A stretch of DNA of 64,000 bases from Halobacterium litoreum (lineage in GTDB: Archaea > Halobacteriota > Halobacteria > Halobacteriales > Halobacteriaceae): assembly GCF_021233415.1 (NCBI RefSeq), contig NZ_CP089466.1, positions 2,604,001 to 2,668,000 on the forward strand, given 5' to 3'. Positions 16,533 to 24,488 of the stretch are shown one piece after another. A program made the position numbers and the translations under genes. The notes under the pieces are model-generated. The model did not search any database and had not been told where the DNA came from. It was given only the letters and a program-made list of their open reading frames with translations. The stretch's first letter is position 1. Each line of letters begins with the position of its first letter.

Positions 16533-16684
16533 TATTCGTCGGTGTCGTTACGCCGCCAGTTGCGGCGCTTCGGGTTTCGCTGGACGTCGCGGTTCGTCTT
16601 CATCATGACCCACGAGGGCACGCGGCTGTTCTGCCGCTCGAGCTTCGCGAGCCGCTTCTTCTGCGCCTTCGATTTCTTACCCAT
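16532..16684 (-). CDS. rpl39e: 50S ribosomal protein L39e
   Basis: A 50-residue, very basic ribosomal protein lining the exit tunnel: [19 protein letters not shown] at the N-terminus and [14 protein letters not shown] at the end, matching archaeal L39e throughout. It is the first gene of the rpl39e-rpl31e-eif6 operon and overlaps rpl31e through TAATG. It is among the few strongly basic proteins in this window. It is followed upstream, after a 53-bp gap, by the RNA cyclic phosphodiesterase gene on the same strand. Confidence 0.98.
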   Translation of the reverse strand: MGKKSKAQKKRLAKLERQNSRVPSWVMMKTNRDVQRNPKRRNWRRNDTDE

Positions 16685-16737
16685 AGTGTGCGCCTCTACC
16701 CCCGCCGTCGTTAAAACGTTGTTCTTCTCGGGCCGGC

Positions 16738-17292
16738 TCAGAGCCTGACTGCGCGGACTGTCTCGTACTCGGGGCCGTCGTGCGTGAGCGTGCTCTCGGT
16801 GAGCCTGACTTCCTCGACGCGCGCCGTCCCGACCTCGGGGTGGCGCTCCCGGACGAGTTCCTGCACGCGCTCCTTGCCGCCGGCGTGTTCCATCCGCGCG
16901 AGCGTGACGTGGGGCGTGAAATCGTGGTCTTCGGGGTCGAAGCCGCGCGCGACGAACGTCTCTTCGACCGCCTCGTGGAGTTGCGTCAGTTCCTCGCTCC
17001 CGTCGCCGACGCCGAGCCAGACGACCGAGATGTAGTCCAGACTCGGGAACACGCCCAGCCCCTCGAACGTCGCGTCGAACGGCGCCACGTCGGCGTCCGC
17101 GACCGCTTCTTCGAGTGCGTCCCCGAGTTCGTCCAGTCGGGACTCGTCCACCTCGCCGAGGAACTTCAGCGTGACGTGGGCCTGCGCCGGGTCCACGAAG
17201 TTCAACCCCGAGGCGTCACGGAACTCCTCCTGTACGTCGGCCACCGCGTCGGCGAGGGCGTCGGGCAGGTCGACGCTGACGAACAGCCGCAT
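16738..17292 (-). CDS. thpR: RNA 2',3'-cyclic phosphodiesterase (2H family, ThpR/LigT)
   Basis: A 184-residue 2H phosphoesterase, historically called 2'-5' RNA ligase, that opens 2',3'-cyclic phosphates on RNA ends. The two catalytic HxTx motifs are clear: [10 protein letters not shown] at about residues 41-50 and [10 protein letters not shown] at about residues 128-137. The ATG at 17292 gives the typical [13 protein letters not shown] start. The gene lies upstream of the L39e operon on the same strand. A role in tRNA splicing or RNA end repair is known for the family but not shown here. Confidence 0.92.
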   Translation of the reverse strand: MRLFVSVDLPDALADAVADVQEEFRDASGLNFVDPAQAHVTLKFLGEVDESRLDELGDALEEAVADADVAPFDATFEGLGVFPSLDYISVVWLGVGDGSEELTQLHEAVEETFVARGFDPEDHDFTPHVTLARMEHAGGKERVQELVRERHPEVGTARVEEVRLTESTLTHDGPEYETVRAVRL

Positions 17293-17348
17293 ACCGGGCG
17301 TTCTGCGTGCGGAGGCCTTAACTCCGCGCCTCACTTAGCCGGGTCCAT

Positions 17349-18128
17349 ATGACTGACCGCGAGGAATCCGACAGCGAGAGCCCCGACGTGGAGGACCTCG
17401 ACGTCGAAGACCTCGACCACGAGTTCTCCGAGGGGCAGGGGTTCGACGACCCCTACGAGGGGTTCGACCTCGACCCGCCGGAACTCGAAGTCGACCCGGA
17501 CCAAGTCGACCCGGTGGACAGCCGCGTCGTCACCGACAACCTCGACCAGCGCGCCATCAACGACGACGAGGTGGACGCCGACGAACTCGTCGACGTGGGG
17601 CTGAGTTACCTCGGCATCAACCGCCACGAGCAGGCCGCCGACGCCTTCGAGCGCGCCGCTCGCTTCACCGACGACGAAGACCTCGAACAGGAGGCGTGGG
17701 TGAACAAGGGCATCGCGCACGGCCAGATGGAGGAGTGGGACGAGGCCGTCGGCGCGCACCGCGAGGCGTTGTTCGTCGCCGAGGACGGCGACTTCGAGGC
17801 CGAGGCGCACACGAACCTCGCGTACGCGCTCTGGGAGTTCGAGGAGGACGAGGAGGCGTTCTACCACGCGGAGAAGGCGGTCCGGGCGAACGACCGCCTG
17901 CCGCAGGCGTGGTACAACCTCGGGTTCATCGAGAACGAGCGCGACCGCCACGAGCAGGCCCTCGACGCGCTGGACAACGCGATTCGGCTGGGCTTCCAGC
18001 AGGCCGACGTGTACGAGGAGAAGTCCCGCGCGCTCGAAGCCCTCGACCGCGAGGAGGAGGCCGCCGAGGTCGCCGAGCAGGCCGAGGAGATTCGCGAGCG
18101 CAAGGAGCAGGAACTCGTCGATAGATGA
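17349..18128 (+). CDS. Tetratricopeptide (TPR) repeat protein
   Basis: A 259-residue acidic protein. Residues 1-75 are a disordered Asp/Glu tail; the rest consists of about four TPR units (LVDVGLSYLGINRHEQAADA, WVNKGIAHGQMEEWDEAVGA, HTNLAYALWEFEEDEEAF, AWYNLGFIENERDRHEQALD), followed by a charged helix. TPR scaffolds mediate protein-protein contacts; the partner is unknown. Its stop overlaps the start of the DUF424 gene by ATGA, so the two are co-translated. The ATG at 17349 has no alternative close by. Confidence 0.88.
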   Translation: MTDREESDSESPDVEDLDVEDLDHEFSEGQGFDDPYEGFDLDPPELEVDPDQVDPVDSRVVTDNLDQRAINDDEVDADELVDVGLSYLGINRHEQAADAFERAARFTDDEDLEQEAWVNKGIAHGQMEEWDEAVGAHREALFVAEDGDFEAEAHTNLAYALWEFEEDEEAFYHAEKAVRANDRLPQAWYNLGFIENERDRHEQALDALDNAIRLGFQQADVYEEKSRALEALDREEEAAEVAEQAEEIRERKEQELVDR

Positions 18129-18415
18129 TACTCACGGAGCGAGAGACCGAACGCGGCGTCCTCGTGACGGCCTGCGACCCGGACGTGCTCGGGGAGACCT
18201 TCGAGAACGGCGAGGTGGAGTTCACCGTCAACGAGGAGTTCTACGGCGGCGACGAGGCCGACGCCGACGCCGTCCGGGCGGCGCTCGCTCGCGCGAACGT
18301 CGCGAACATCGTCGGCGACGACGCGGTCGGCATCGCCATCGAGGAGGGGTTCGTCGAGGAGGCAAACGTCCTCGATTTGGACGGCACCGTCCACGCGCAG
18401 TTCATGCGGCTGTAG
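18125..18415 (+). CDS. DUF424-family protein
   Basis: A 96-residue archaeal protein starting MILTERETERGVLVTACDPD and ending VLDLDGTVHAQFMRL, with the central block ALARANVANIVGDDAVGIAI typical of the DUF424 family. The structure of family members is a small alpha/beta fold, and a link to RNA or translation has been suggested from gene neighbourhoods only. It overlaps the TPR gene by 4 bp. Function remains unknown. Confidence 0.85.
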   Translation: MILTERETERGVLVTACDPDVLGETFENGEVEFTVNEEFYGGDEADADAVRAALARANVANIVGDDAVGIAIEEGFVEEANVLDLDGTVHAQFMRL

Positions 18416-18497
18416 CCGTTCTCGCCGCTTTCCCGTACGGCCGGCAGTTCTAGCCGCACCGAAGAACAGTAGTGTCCCGGTTCCCTACTTCTCGACA

Positions 18498-19742
18498 ATG
18501 GAACAAACCGAACAGGACCCGCTCGACGTCGAGCGCATCCGGGAGGACTTCCCCATCCTCGAACGCGAGGTCGCGGACGGGCGCCAACTCGTCTACCTCG
18601 ACAACGCCGGCACCTCGCAGACGCCGGAGCCGGTGGTCGACGCCATCGCGGACTACTACCGCCGGTACAACGCGAACGTCCACCGCGGCATCCACGAACT
18701 CAGTCAGGAGGCCTCCGTCGCGTACGAGGACGCCCACGACCGCGTCGCGGAGTTCGTGGGCGCGGACGGCCGCGAGGAGATGGTGTTCACGAAGAACACC
18801 ACCGAGGCCGAGAACCTCGTCGCGTTCGCGTGGGGACTGAACGAACTCGGGCCGGGCGACGAGGTCGTCCTGACCCAGATGGAACACCACGCGAGCCTCG
18901 TGACGTGGCAGCAGGTCGCGAAGAAGACGGGCGCCGAGGTGAAGTACATCCCCGTCACGGACGACGGCTACCTCGACATGGACGCCGCCGAGGAGATGAT
19001 TACGGACGACACCGAGATGGTGAACGCCGTCCACGTCTCGAACACGCTCGGCACCGTCAACCCCGTCTCCGAACTCGCGGACATCGCCCACGACCACGAC
19101 TCGCTGTTCTTCGTGGACGGCGCCCAGTCCGTCCCGACCCGACCGGTGGACGTGAAGGAAATCGACGCCGACTTCCTCGCGTTCTCCGGGCACAAGATGC
19201 TCGGGCCGACGGGCATCGGCTGTCTCTACGGCAAACGCCACCTGCTGGAGGAGATGGAACCGTACCTCTACGGCGGGATGATGATCAAGAAGGTCACGTT
19301 CGAGGAGTCGACGTGGAACGACCTGCCGTGGAAGTTCGAGGCCGGCACCCCCGTCATCGAGCAGGGCGTCGCGCTCGCCGAGGCCGTCGACTACCTCGAC
19401 GACATCGGGATGGAGAACGTCCAAGCCCACGAGGAGGCCATCACGGAGTACGCCTACGACCGCCTCACGGAGTACGACGACGTGGACATCTACGGGCCGC
19501 CGGGCGACGACCGCGGCGCCGTCGTCGCGTTCAACGTGGACGGCGTCCACGCCCACGACCTCTCTTCGATTCTGAACGACCACGGCGTCGCCATCCGCGC
19601 CGGCGACCACTGCACCCAGCCGCTTCACGACGTGCTCGGCGTGCCGGCGTCCGCCCGCGCGTCGTTCTACCTCTACAACACCCGCGAGGAGGTCGACGCG
19701 CTCGTCGAGGCCGTCGACGCCGCCCGCGACATCTTCAACTGA
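18498..19742 (+). CDS. sufS: Cysteine desulfurase SufS
   Basis: A PLP-dependent desulfurase (414 residues) that takes sulfur from cysteine for Fe-S cluster assembly. The start IREDFPILEREV, the block YLDNAGTSQTP, the Schiff-base lysine in FSGHKMLGPTGIG, and the catalytic cysteine in IRAGDHCTQPLH are all those of the SufS class. It lies 53 bp upstream of sufU, its scaffold partner, although sufU appears to have its own promoter. Two Fe-S helicases and several ferredoxins in this window depend on such clusters. Confidence 0.95.
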   Translation: MEQTEQDPLDVERIREDFPILEREVADGRQLVYLDNAGTSQTPEPVVDAIADYYRRYNANVHRGIHELSQEASVAYEDAHDRVAEFVGADGREEMVFTKNTTEAENLVAFAWGLNELGPGDEVVLTQMEHHASLVTWQQVAKKTGAEVKYIPVTDDGYLDMDAAEEMITDDTEMVNAVHVSNTLGTVNPVSELADIAHDHDSLFFVDGAQSVPTRPVDVKEIDADFLAFSGHKMLGPTGIGCLYGKRHLLEEMEPYLYGGMMIKKVTFEESTWNDLPWKFEAGTPVIEQGVALAEAVDYLDDIGMENVQAHEEAITEYAYDRLTEYDDVDIYGPPGDDRGAVVAFNVDGVHAHDLSSILNDHGVAIRAGDHCTQPLHDVLGVPASARASFYLYNTREEVDALVEAVDAARDIFN

Positions 19743-19757
19743 ACGCGTAGCCGCGCG

Positions 19758-19776
19758 GAACGCTTTTAGGGCGTTC
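19758..19776 (+). promoter_or_regulatory. sufU promoter with inverted repeat around the TATA box
   Basis: CTTTTAGG lies about 28 bp before the sufU ATG. It is flanked exactly by the inverted repeat GAACGC (19758-19763) and GCGTTC (19771-19776). A repressor bound there would block TBP, so iron- or sulfur-dependent control is plausible but unproven. Confidence 0.5.
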
Positions 19777-19795
19777 TACCGTACCAGCAGGCAAC

Positions 19796-20221
19796 ATGAG
19801 CATGGGCTCGGACATGTACCGACAGCAGATTCTGGACCACTACCGCAACCCCCGGAATCACGGCGAGCTGTCGGACCCGACGTTCAGCCACGAGGGGTTC
19901 AATCCGTCCTGCGGGGACGAACTGGAGTTCGACGTGGAACTCGAAGAGGACGGCGAGACCGTCGAGCGCGTCGCGTTCCGCGGCGAGGGGTGTGCCATCA
20001 GTCAGGCGTCCGCGAGCATGCTCTCGGAGAAACTGCCGGGGATGACACTCGACGAGGTCGCGGAACTCGACCGCGAGGACGTCCTCGACATGCTCGGCGT
20101 CGAGGTGACGCCGATGCGCATCAAGTGCGCGGTGCTCGCCGAGAAGGTCGTCCAGGACGGCGCGGAAATCTACGAGGGCGAGAAGGACGTCGACCAGACG
20201 ACCACCGAAGACGACGCGTAG
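19796..20221 (+). CDS. sufU: Fe-S cluster assembly scaffold SufU
   Basis: A 141-residue NifU/IscU-type protein that accepts sulfur from SufS. The three conserved cysteines are Cys39 (PSCGDEL), Cys66 (GEGCAISQAS) and Cys111 (RIKCAVLAEK), with the partner aspartate at 41. The N-terminal block MYRQQILDHYRNPRNHG is diagnostic. The ATG at 19796 is chosen over one two codons later because it has a TATA box 28 bp upstream. Gene order sufS-sufU shows the pair acts together. The C-terminal tail is acidic. Confidence 0.95.
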   Translation: MSMGSDMYRQQILDHYRNPRNHGELSDPTFSHEGFNPSCGDELEFDVELEEDGETVERVAFRGEGCAISQASASMLSEKLPGMTLDEVAELDREDVLDMLGVEVTPMRIKCAVLAEKVVQDGAEIYEGEKDVDQTTTEDDA

Positions 20222-20259
20222 CCGTCGCGTGGCGGACTCGCGCCCGATTCCGCCCTAGA

Positions 20260-20266
20260 TTTTTAT
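20260..20266 (+). promoter_or_regulatory. TATA box of the lipoprotein gene at 20291
   Basis: TTTTTAT in an otherwise GC-rich spacer, 25-31 bp before the ATG at 20291. It supports that ATG as the start rather than the GTG at 20273. Confidence 0.5.
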
Positions 20267-20290
20267 CAGTTCGTGCTGTTCGTGAGGGCG

Positions 20291-21019
20291 ATGCCCTCCA
20301 AACGGCTGCTCGCAGTTGCACTCGCAGCGATGGTACTGTTCGCCGGGTGTTCGGCGCTCCCCAGCGGTGGCGGCGGCGGCGACGCCGACCCGGAAGCCCC
20401 CGACTACCACGGCTTCACGTTCGTCTCCGACACCGGCGGGAACGCCTACGAGGCCACGGTCACCGTCGAGAAGGACGGCGAGCGACTCCTCGAACGCTCG
20501 GTGTCCGGCGACGGCGACGGGACGTACGTGAACCTCTCCTCGGTCGAGGAGGCGGGGCCGTACACGATGACGGTGAACACGACGATTCCGGCGGCGGGCG
20601 GCGGGAACATGAGCGAGCAGGTCGAACTGAACGGTTCGCTCGGGAACGAGACGGTAATCGACGTCTCCTACCTCGCCATCGAGGTGAAGTCCTTCGCGTT
20701 GCCGCGACAGGAGATGGAGGAACCGCTGTACTTCCAGAAGAACATCGACCTCCCCATCGAAGCACAGGTCGTCGTGACCCACGACGGCGAGACCGTCTAC
20801 TCGGAGGACGTCCACCGGAACGGCACCGGGCCGTTCGAACTCGCCGAACTGCCGGAGACCGGAGTCTACCAGGTCTCGGTCGGCGACAGCGACGGCGAGA
20901 ACTGGGAGAACGACACCGTGATTCTCCGCGACCCGCAGTCGAAACTGTTCACGAAGTTGGACGGCGACACGCCGGTCATCGAGGTGTATCCGCCGGAGAT
21001 GCCGCCGCCCTCGAACTGA
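20291..21019 (+). CDS. Predicted lipoprotein, unknown function
   Basis: A 242-residue exported protein. It starts MPSKRLLAVALAAMVLFAGC, a Sec-type signal with a lipobox ending at Cys20, so it is lipid-anchored on the outer face. The mature part is beta-rich and acidic with several N-glycosylation sequons (for example NLSS, NTTI, NMSE, NGSL) and looks like two immunoglobulin-like domains, the second beginning near EEPLYFQKNIDLPIEAQ. No enzyme motif is seen. It is convergent with radA. Confidence 0.82.
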   Translation: MPSKRLLAVALAAMVLFAGCSALPSGGGGGDADPEAPDYHGFTFVSDTGGNAYEATVTVEKDGERLLERSVSGDGDGTYVNLSSVEEAGPYTMTVNTTIPAAGGGNMSEQVELNGSLGNETVIDVSYLAIEVKSFALPRQEMEEPLYFQKNIDLPIEAQVVVTHDGETVYSEDVHRNGTGPFELAELPETGVYQVSVGDSDGENWENDTVILRDPQSKLFTKLDGDTPVIEVYPPEMPPPSN

Positions 21020-21037
21020 CGTCCTCGGGTCGAACCC

Positions 21038-22069
21038 CTATTCGGGCTTGAGGCCGCCGTCCTGCACGCGCATGACGGCTTCGCCGTCCGCGAGGTTCGG
21101 CGCGTCCACGAGTTTCACGATGCGCTTGTCGTTCTTGGACTTCCGGAGGTACATCCGGAACGTGGACTTGTGGCCGAGGATGTTCCCGCCGATGGGCTTG
21201 GTGGGGTCGCCGAAGAACGAGTCGGGGTTCGACTGCACCTGATTGGTGACGACGACGGCGGCGTTGTAGAGGTTCCCGACCTTGTCGAGGTCGTGGAGGT
21301 GTTTGTTGAGTTTCTGCTGGCGGTCGGCGAGTTCGCCGCGGCCGACGTACTCCGCGCGGAAGTGCGCGGTCAGCGAGTCCACGCAGAGCAGGCGCACGGG
21401 GTAGTCGTCGTCCTCGTACTCGCCGGCGATTTCCTGTGCCTTCTCCGCGAGGAGCATCTGGTGGTTGGAGTTGAACCCCTTCGCGACGTGAATCTTGTCG
21501 AGGAAGTCCTGGACGAGTTCGTCCATCGCCTCCTCGTCGTCGGGGCTCCCCTCGATGTCGCGGTCCTCCATCGCCGCTTCGAGTTTCTCGTCGGTGAGGC
21601 CGCGCACCATGTCGTCGATGCGCTCCGGGCGGAACGTGTCCTCGGAGTCGACGAAGATACAGCGCCCGTGGAGGCCACCGACCTCCTGTGGGAGTTGGAC
21701 GTTCACCGAGAGCTGGTGGGTGACCTGGGACTTGCCGGCGCCGAACTCGCCGTACACCTCGGTGATGGACTGGGTCTCGACGCCGCCGCCGAGCATCTCG
21801 TCGATTTCCGGGACGTTCCACGTGAGCTTCCCGATCTGCTGGCGGCGCTCCAGTACCGTGCTCCCGGTCTCGAAGCCGCCGACGTCGGCGGCCTCGCGCG
21901 CCCCCTGAATGACGTCTGCGGCGGTGCTGTCGCCGATGTCGGCGGTGTTCGAGAGCTCGCCGGCGGACGCGACGGCGATGCTCTGGAAGGATTCGAATCC
22001 GTTTTCTCGCAGTTTCTCCGCGGTCGCCGGTCCGACGCCGGGGAGTTCCTCGAGGTCTGCTTCGGGCAT
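21038..22069 (-). CDS. radA: DNA repair and recombination protein RadA
   Basis: The archaeal RecA/Rad51-type strand-exchange ATPase, 343 residues, no intein. The N-terminal helix-hairpin-helix domain ([19 protein letters not shown]) is followed by Walker [10 protein letters not shown], Walker [16 protein letters not shown], and the DNA-binding L2 region around [17 protein letters not shown]. The C-terminus ends VQDGGLKPE. The ATG at 22069 ([11 protein letters not shown]) matches relatives and has a TATA box 27-33 bp upstream. It is divergent from nmd3. Confidence 0.98.
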   Translation of the reverse strand: MPEADLEELPGVGPATAEKLRENGFESFQSIAVASAGELSNTADIGDSTAADVIQGAREAADVGGFETGSTVLERRQQIGKLTWNVPEIDEMLGGGVETQSITEVYGEFGAGKSQVTHQLSVNVQLPQEVGGLHGRCIFVDSEDTFRPERIDDMVRGLTDEKLEAAMEDRDIEGSPDDEEAMDELVQDFLDKIHVAKGFNSNHQMLLAEKAQEIAGEYEDDDYPVRLLCVDSLTAHFRAEYVGRGELADRQQKLNKHLHDLDKVGNLYNAAVVVTNQVQSNPDSFFGDPTKPIGGNILGHKSTFRMYLRKSKNDKRIVKLVDAPNLADGEAVMRVQDGGLKPE

Positions 22070-22095
22070 GTACACCTGGCTTGTCCCCACCACCT

Positions 22096-22102
22096 CATAA
22101 AG
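22096..22102 (-). promoter_or_regulatory. TATA box of radA
   Basis: CTTTATG on the minus strand, 27-33 bp before the radA ATG, consistent with a leaderless transcript. The divergent nmd3 start is 98 bp away at 22200. Confidence 0.5.
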
Positions 22103-22199
22103 CCTCGTATACACCGGACTGAAAGTGGAACTGCTGGGTCGGGCGACGGCCGCGGGCCACGACGCGGCGCTTAACCGCCTCCGCGACCTACGCCGCGCC

Positions 22200-23300
22200 A
22201 TGACCGACGCAGGCACGTCGTTTTGCCCGCGCTGTGGCGACCCCGTCGAGGACGAAGGCGAGGGCGCCACGCGCCGCGAGCAGTCGCTGTGTGACGCCTG
22301 CTACTTCTCGGATTTCGACCTCGTGGACGCGCCCGACCGCATCGAAGTGATGGTGTGTGCGCGCTGTGGCGCGGTCCACCGCGGGAACCGCTGGGTGGAC
22401 GTGGACGCCCGCGACTACACGGACGTCGCCGTCGAGGAGACGAGCGAAGCCCTCGGCGTCCACGTGGAGGCCGAGGACGTGGACTGGGAGGTCCGCCCCG
22501 AGCAAGTAGACCAGAACACGATTCGGATGCACTGCCTGTTCACGGGCGTCGTCCGGGACACCGTCCAGACCGAGGAGGTGACCGTCCCGGTGAAGGTGAG
22601 CAGACAGACCTGCAAGCGGTGTGGCCGCATCGCCGGGGACTCCTACGCCTCGGTGGTGCAAGTGCGCGCGAACGACCGCGACCCGACCAGCGAGGAGACG
22701 GAGCGAGCCACCGAACTCGCCCACGAAATCGTCGCGGACATGGAGGCGACCGGCGACCGGAACGCGTTCGTCACGGAGATTTCGGACGCCGAGTCGGGTA
22801 TCGACATCAAACTCTCCACGAACAAAATCGGGCTGAAACTCGCGCGCAAACTCGTCGAGGAGTTCGGCGGCGGCTTCGAGGACCACGAGACGCTCGTCAC
22901 CGAAGACGAGGACGGCAACGAAGTGTACCGCGTGACGTACGCCGTTCGCTTCCCCGAGTTCCAGCAGGGTGACGTGGTGGACATCGCGGACGACGACGGC
23001 GGCCCGGTGTTGGTGCGCTCGGTCCACGGCAACCTCAAGGGCGTGCGCGTGACGACCGGCGAGCCCTACGAGGCGAGTTACGAGGACGGCGACAGCCCGG
23101 ACGCCCGAAAGCTCGGCACCGTCGAGGACGCCAGCGAGGCGACCGTCGTCACCGTCGAGGACGAGAACTCCATCCAGATTCTCGACCCGGAGACCTACGA
23201 GTCCGAGACGGTGCCCCGTCCCGACTACGTGGACCCGGACGCGGCGACCGTCCCGGCGCTGAAGTCCCGCGCTGGCTTGCACGTCCTGCCCGATGCGTGA
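22200..23300 (+). CDS. NMD3 homologue (60S export adaptor family)
   Basis: The archaeal counterpart of eukaryotic NMD3, the adaptor that binds nascent large ribosomal subunits. The 366-residue protein opens with paired zinc knuckles ([27 protein letters not shown]) and has another CxxC in [11 protein letters not shown], then the conserved core [20 protein letters not shown] and a C-terminal OB-like part. There is no nucleus here, so a ribosome assembly or quality-control role is inferred. The ATG at 22200 immediately precedes the zinc region. It overlaps the next gene by 8 bp. Confidence 0.92.
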   Translation: MTDAGTSFCPRCGDPVEDEGEGATRREQSLCDACYFSDFDLVDAPDRIEVMVCARCGAVHRGNRWVDVDARDYTDVAVEETSEALGVHVEAEDVDWEVRPEQVDQNTIRMHCLFTGVVRDTVQTEEVTVPVKVSRQTCKRCGRIAGDSYASVVQVRANDRDPTSEETERATELAHEIVADMEATGDRNAFVTEISDAESGIDIKLSTNKIGLKLARKLVEEFGGGFEDHETLVTEDEDGNEVYRVTYAVRFPEFQQGDVVDIADDDGGPVLVRSVHGNLKGVRVTTGEPYEASYEDGDSPDARKLGTVEDASEATVVTVEDENSIQILDPETYESETVPRPDYVDPDAATVPALKSRAGLHVLPDA

Positions 23301-24324
23301 CCTCGCGGTCGTCGTGGCGAAGGCCGACGCGGAGGCCCGAATCGAGGCGCTGGAACGCGAGGGCGTCTACGACGACGACCGGCAGGTCCGCGAGCGCGAC
23401 GCCGACCGCGTCGAACTCCCCGTGACCGACGAGCCGACCCACACCGCCCACGAGCGTGTCGTCGAGCAGCGCGACCCCGACCTGCGGTCGCCCGACTTGA
23501 ACGCCCGCCTCCGGTCCCGCGGATGGGCTGACGACGAAATCGAGCGCGCGCCGTCGTCGTGGGCCGTCCTCGGCACCGTCGTCCTCGCGTCCTTCGACGA
23601 CTGCCCCCGGAAGGGTGAGGTCGGTGAAGCCCTCCTCGAACTCCACCGGGAGGCCGACACCGTGTTGGACCGCGGCGGCGTCGAGGGCGAACACCGCCAG
23701 CCGAACGTCTCCGTCGTGGCGGGCGCCGGCGACACGGAGACGATTCACACCGAACACGGCACGCGGTACGCGATGGACCTCGACCGCGTGATGTTCGCGC
23801 CCGGAAATCAGGCCGAGCGCGCCCGGATGGGCGACGTAGCGGGCGACGGCGAGCGCGTGCTGGACATGTTCGCGGGCATCGGCTACTTCGCCGTCCCGAT
23901 GGCGCGCGCCGGCGCCAGCGTCACCGCCGTCGAGAAGAACCCCGACTCGTTCCGGTACCTCGCGCAGAACGCCCAACTCAACGACGTGGCCGGGAGCCTC
24001 GACTGCGTGCTCGGCGACTGCCGCGAGGTCGACGCCGAGGCCGACCGGGTCGTGATGGGGTACTACGACGCGCTCGGCGGCGGCCCCGTCCACGACGGCG
24101 ACGACCCCGGCTACCTCGCCGCCGCGCTCGACGCCGTCGTCTCGGGCGGCACGCTCCACGTCCACGCCGCCGTCCCCGAACCCGAACTCTGGGAGCGCCC
24201 CGTCTCCCGACTCCGCGAGGGCTGTGCGGCCGCCGGCCGCGCGGTCGAAATCGAGGCGAAGCGCCGCGTGAAGTCCCACAGCGAGGGCGTCGCGCACGTC
24301 GTCCTCGACGCGCGCGTGGACTGA
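23293..24324 (+). CDS. Trm5/TYW2-family enzyme, probably Taw2 (wyosine pathway)
   Basis: A class I SAM-dependent enzyme of the Trm5/TYW2 family, 343 residues. The block MFAPGNQAERARM and the SAM-binding motif VLDMFAGIGYFAVPMA resemble TYW2/Taw2 (aminocarboxypropyl transfer to 4-demethylwyosine at G37 of tRNA-Phe) more than Trm5, which usually has FxPR and DVFAGVGPF. A Trm5-like m1G37 activity cannot be excluded. Its start overlaps nmd3 by 8 bp, so expression is coupled. The stop codon lies inside a 44-bp tandem repeat. Confidence 0.8.
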   Translation: MRDLAVVVAKADAEARIEALEREGVYDDDRQVRERDADRVELPVTDEPTHTAHERVVEQRDPDLRSPDLNARLRSRGWADDEIERAPSSWAVLGTVVLASFDDCPRKGEVGEALLELHREADTVLDRGGVEGEHRQPNVSVVAGAGDTETIHTEHGTRYAMDLDRVMFAPGNQAERARMGDVAGDGERVLDMFAGIGYFAVPMARAGASVTAVEKNPDSFRYLAQNAQLNDVAGSLDCVLGDCREVDAEADRVVMGYYDALGGGPVHDGDDPGYLAAALDAVVSGGTLHVHAAVPEPELWERPVSRLREGCAAAGRAVEIEAKRRVKSHSEGVAHVVLDARVD

Positions 24325-24404
24325 CCAGTACGCCTTTTGGCCCGCGGCCCCACGCTCGCGTGGACTGACCAGTACGCCTTTTGGCCCGCGGCCCCACGCT
24401 CGCG
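24313..24404 (+). repeat. 44-bp tandem duplication (2.1 copies)
   Basis: Two adjacent identical 44-bp units, 24313-24356 and 24357-24400, with 4 further matching bases. Each unit carries the end of the Taw2-like gene, including its TGA, and the spacer with CGCCTTTTGGCC. In the second unit TTTTGG lies about 25 bp before the ATG at 24407, so the duplication copies a candidate promoter. Exact identity means it is recent or maintained. Confidence 0.95.
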
Positions 24405-24406
24405 GC

Positions 24407-24487
24407 ATGGACCGAAAACAGATTCTCGCCGTCGTCCTCACGCTGCTGATGTTCGGGTCGTCGGTCGTCTACGCGCTCTCGTTCTAA
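24407..24487 (+). CDS. Single-span membrane microprotein (26 aa)
   Basis: A 26-residue peptide, MDRKQILAVVLTLLMFGSSV and a short YALSF end: a basic N-terminus, then one hydrophobic helix. It fills the gap between the tandem repeat and the end of the Rad3-like gene (2 bp away). I recall equally short, similar sequences in other haloarchaeal genomes, which supports it as real, but function is unknown. Candidate TATA-like TTTTGG is 25 bp upstream in the repeat. Confidence 0.6.
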   Translation: MDRKQILAVVLTLLMFGSSVVYALSF

Positions 24488-24488
24488 C

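Noticed and set aside
20273-20290. GTG at 20273 as the lipoprotein start
   Set aside because: It would put extra residues before the signal peptide and lies inside the expected promoter-to-start window; the ATG at 20291 has the correct TATA spacing.
22110-22130. GGACTGAAAGTGG near the radA-nmd3 promoters as another copy of the repeat
   Set aside because: It matches one end of the element in about ten bases only; no stem partner is present.
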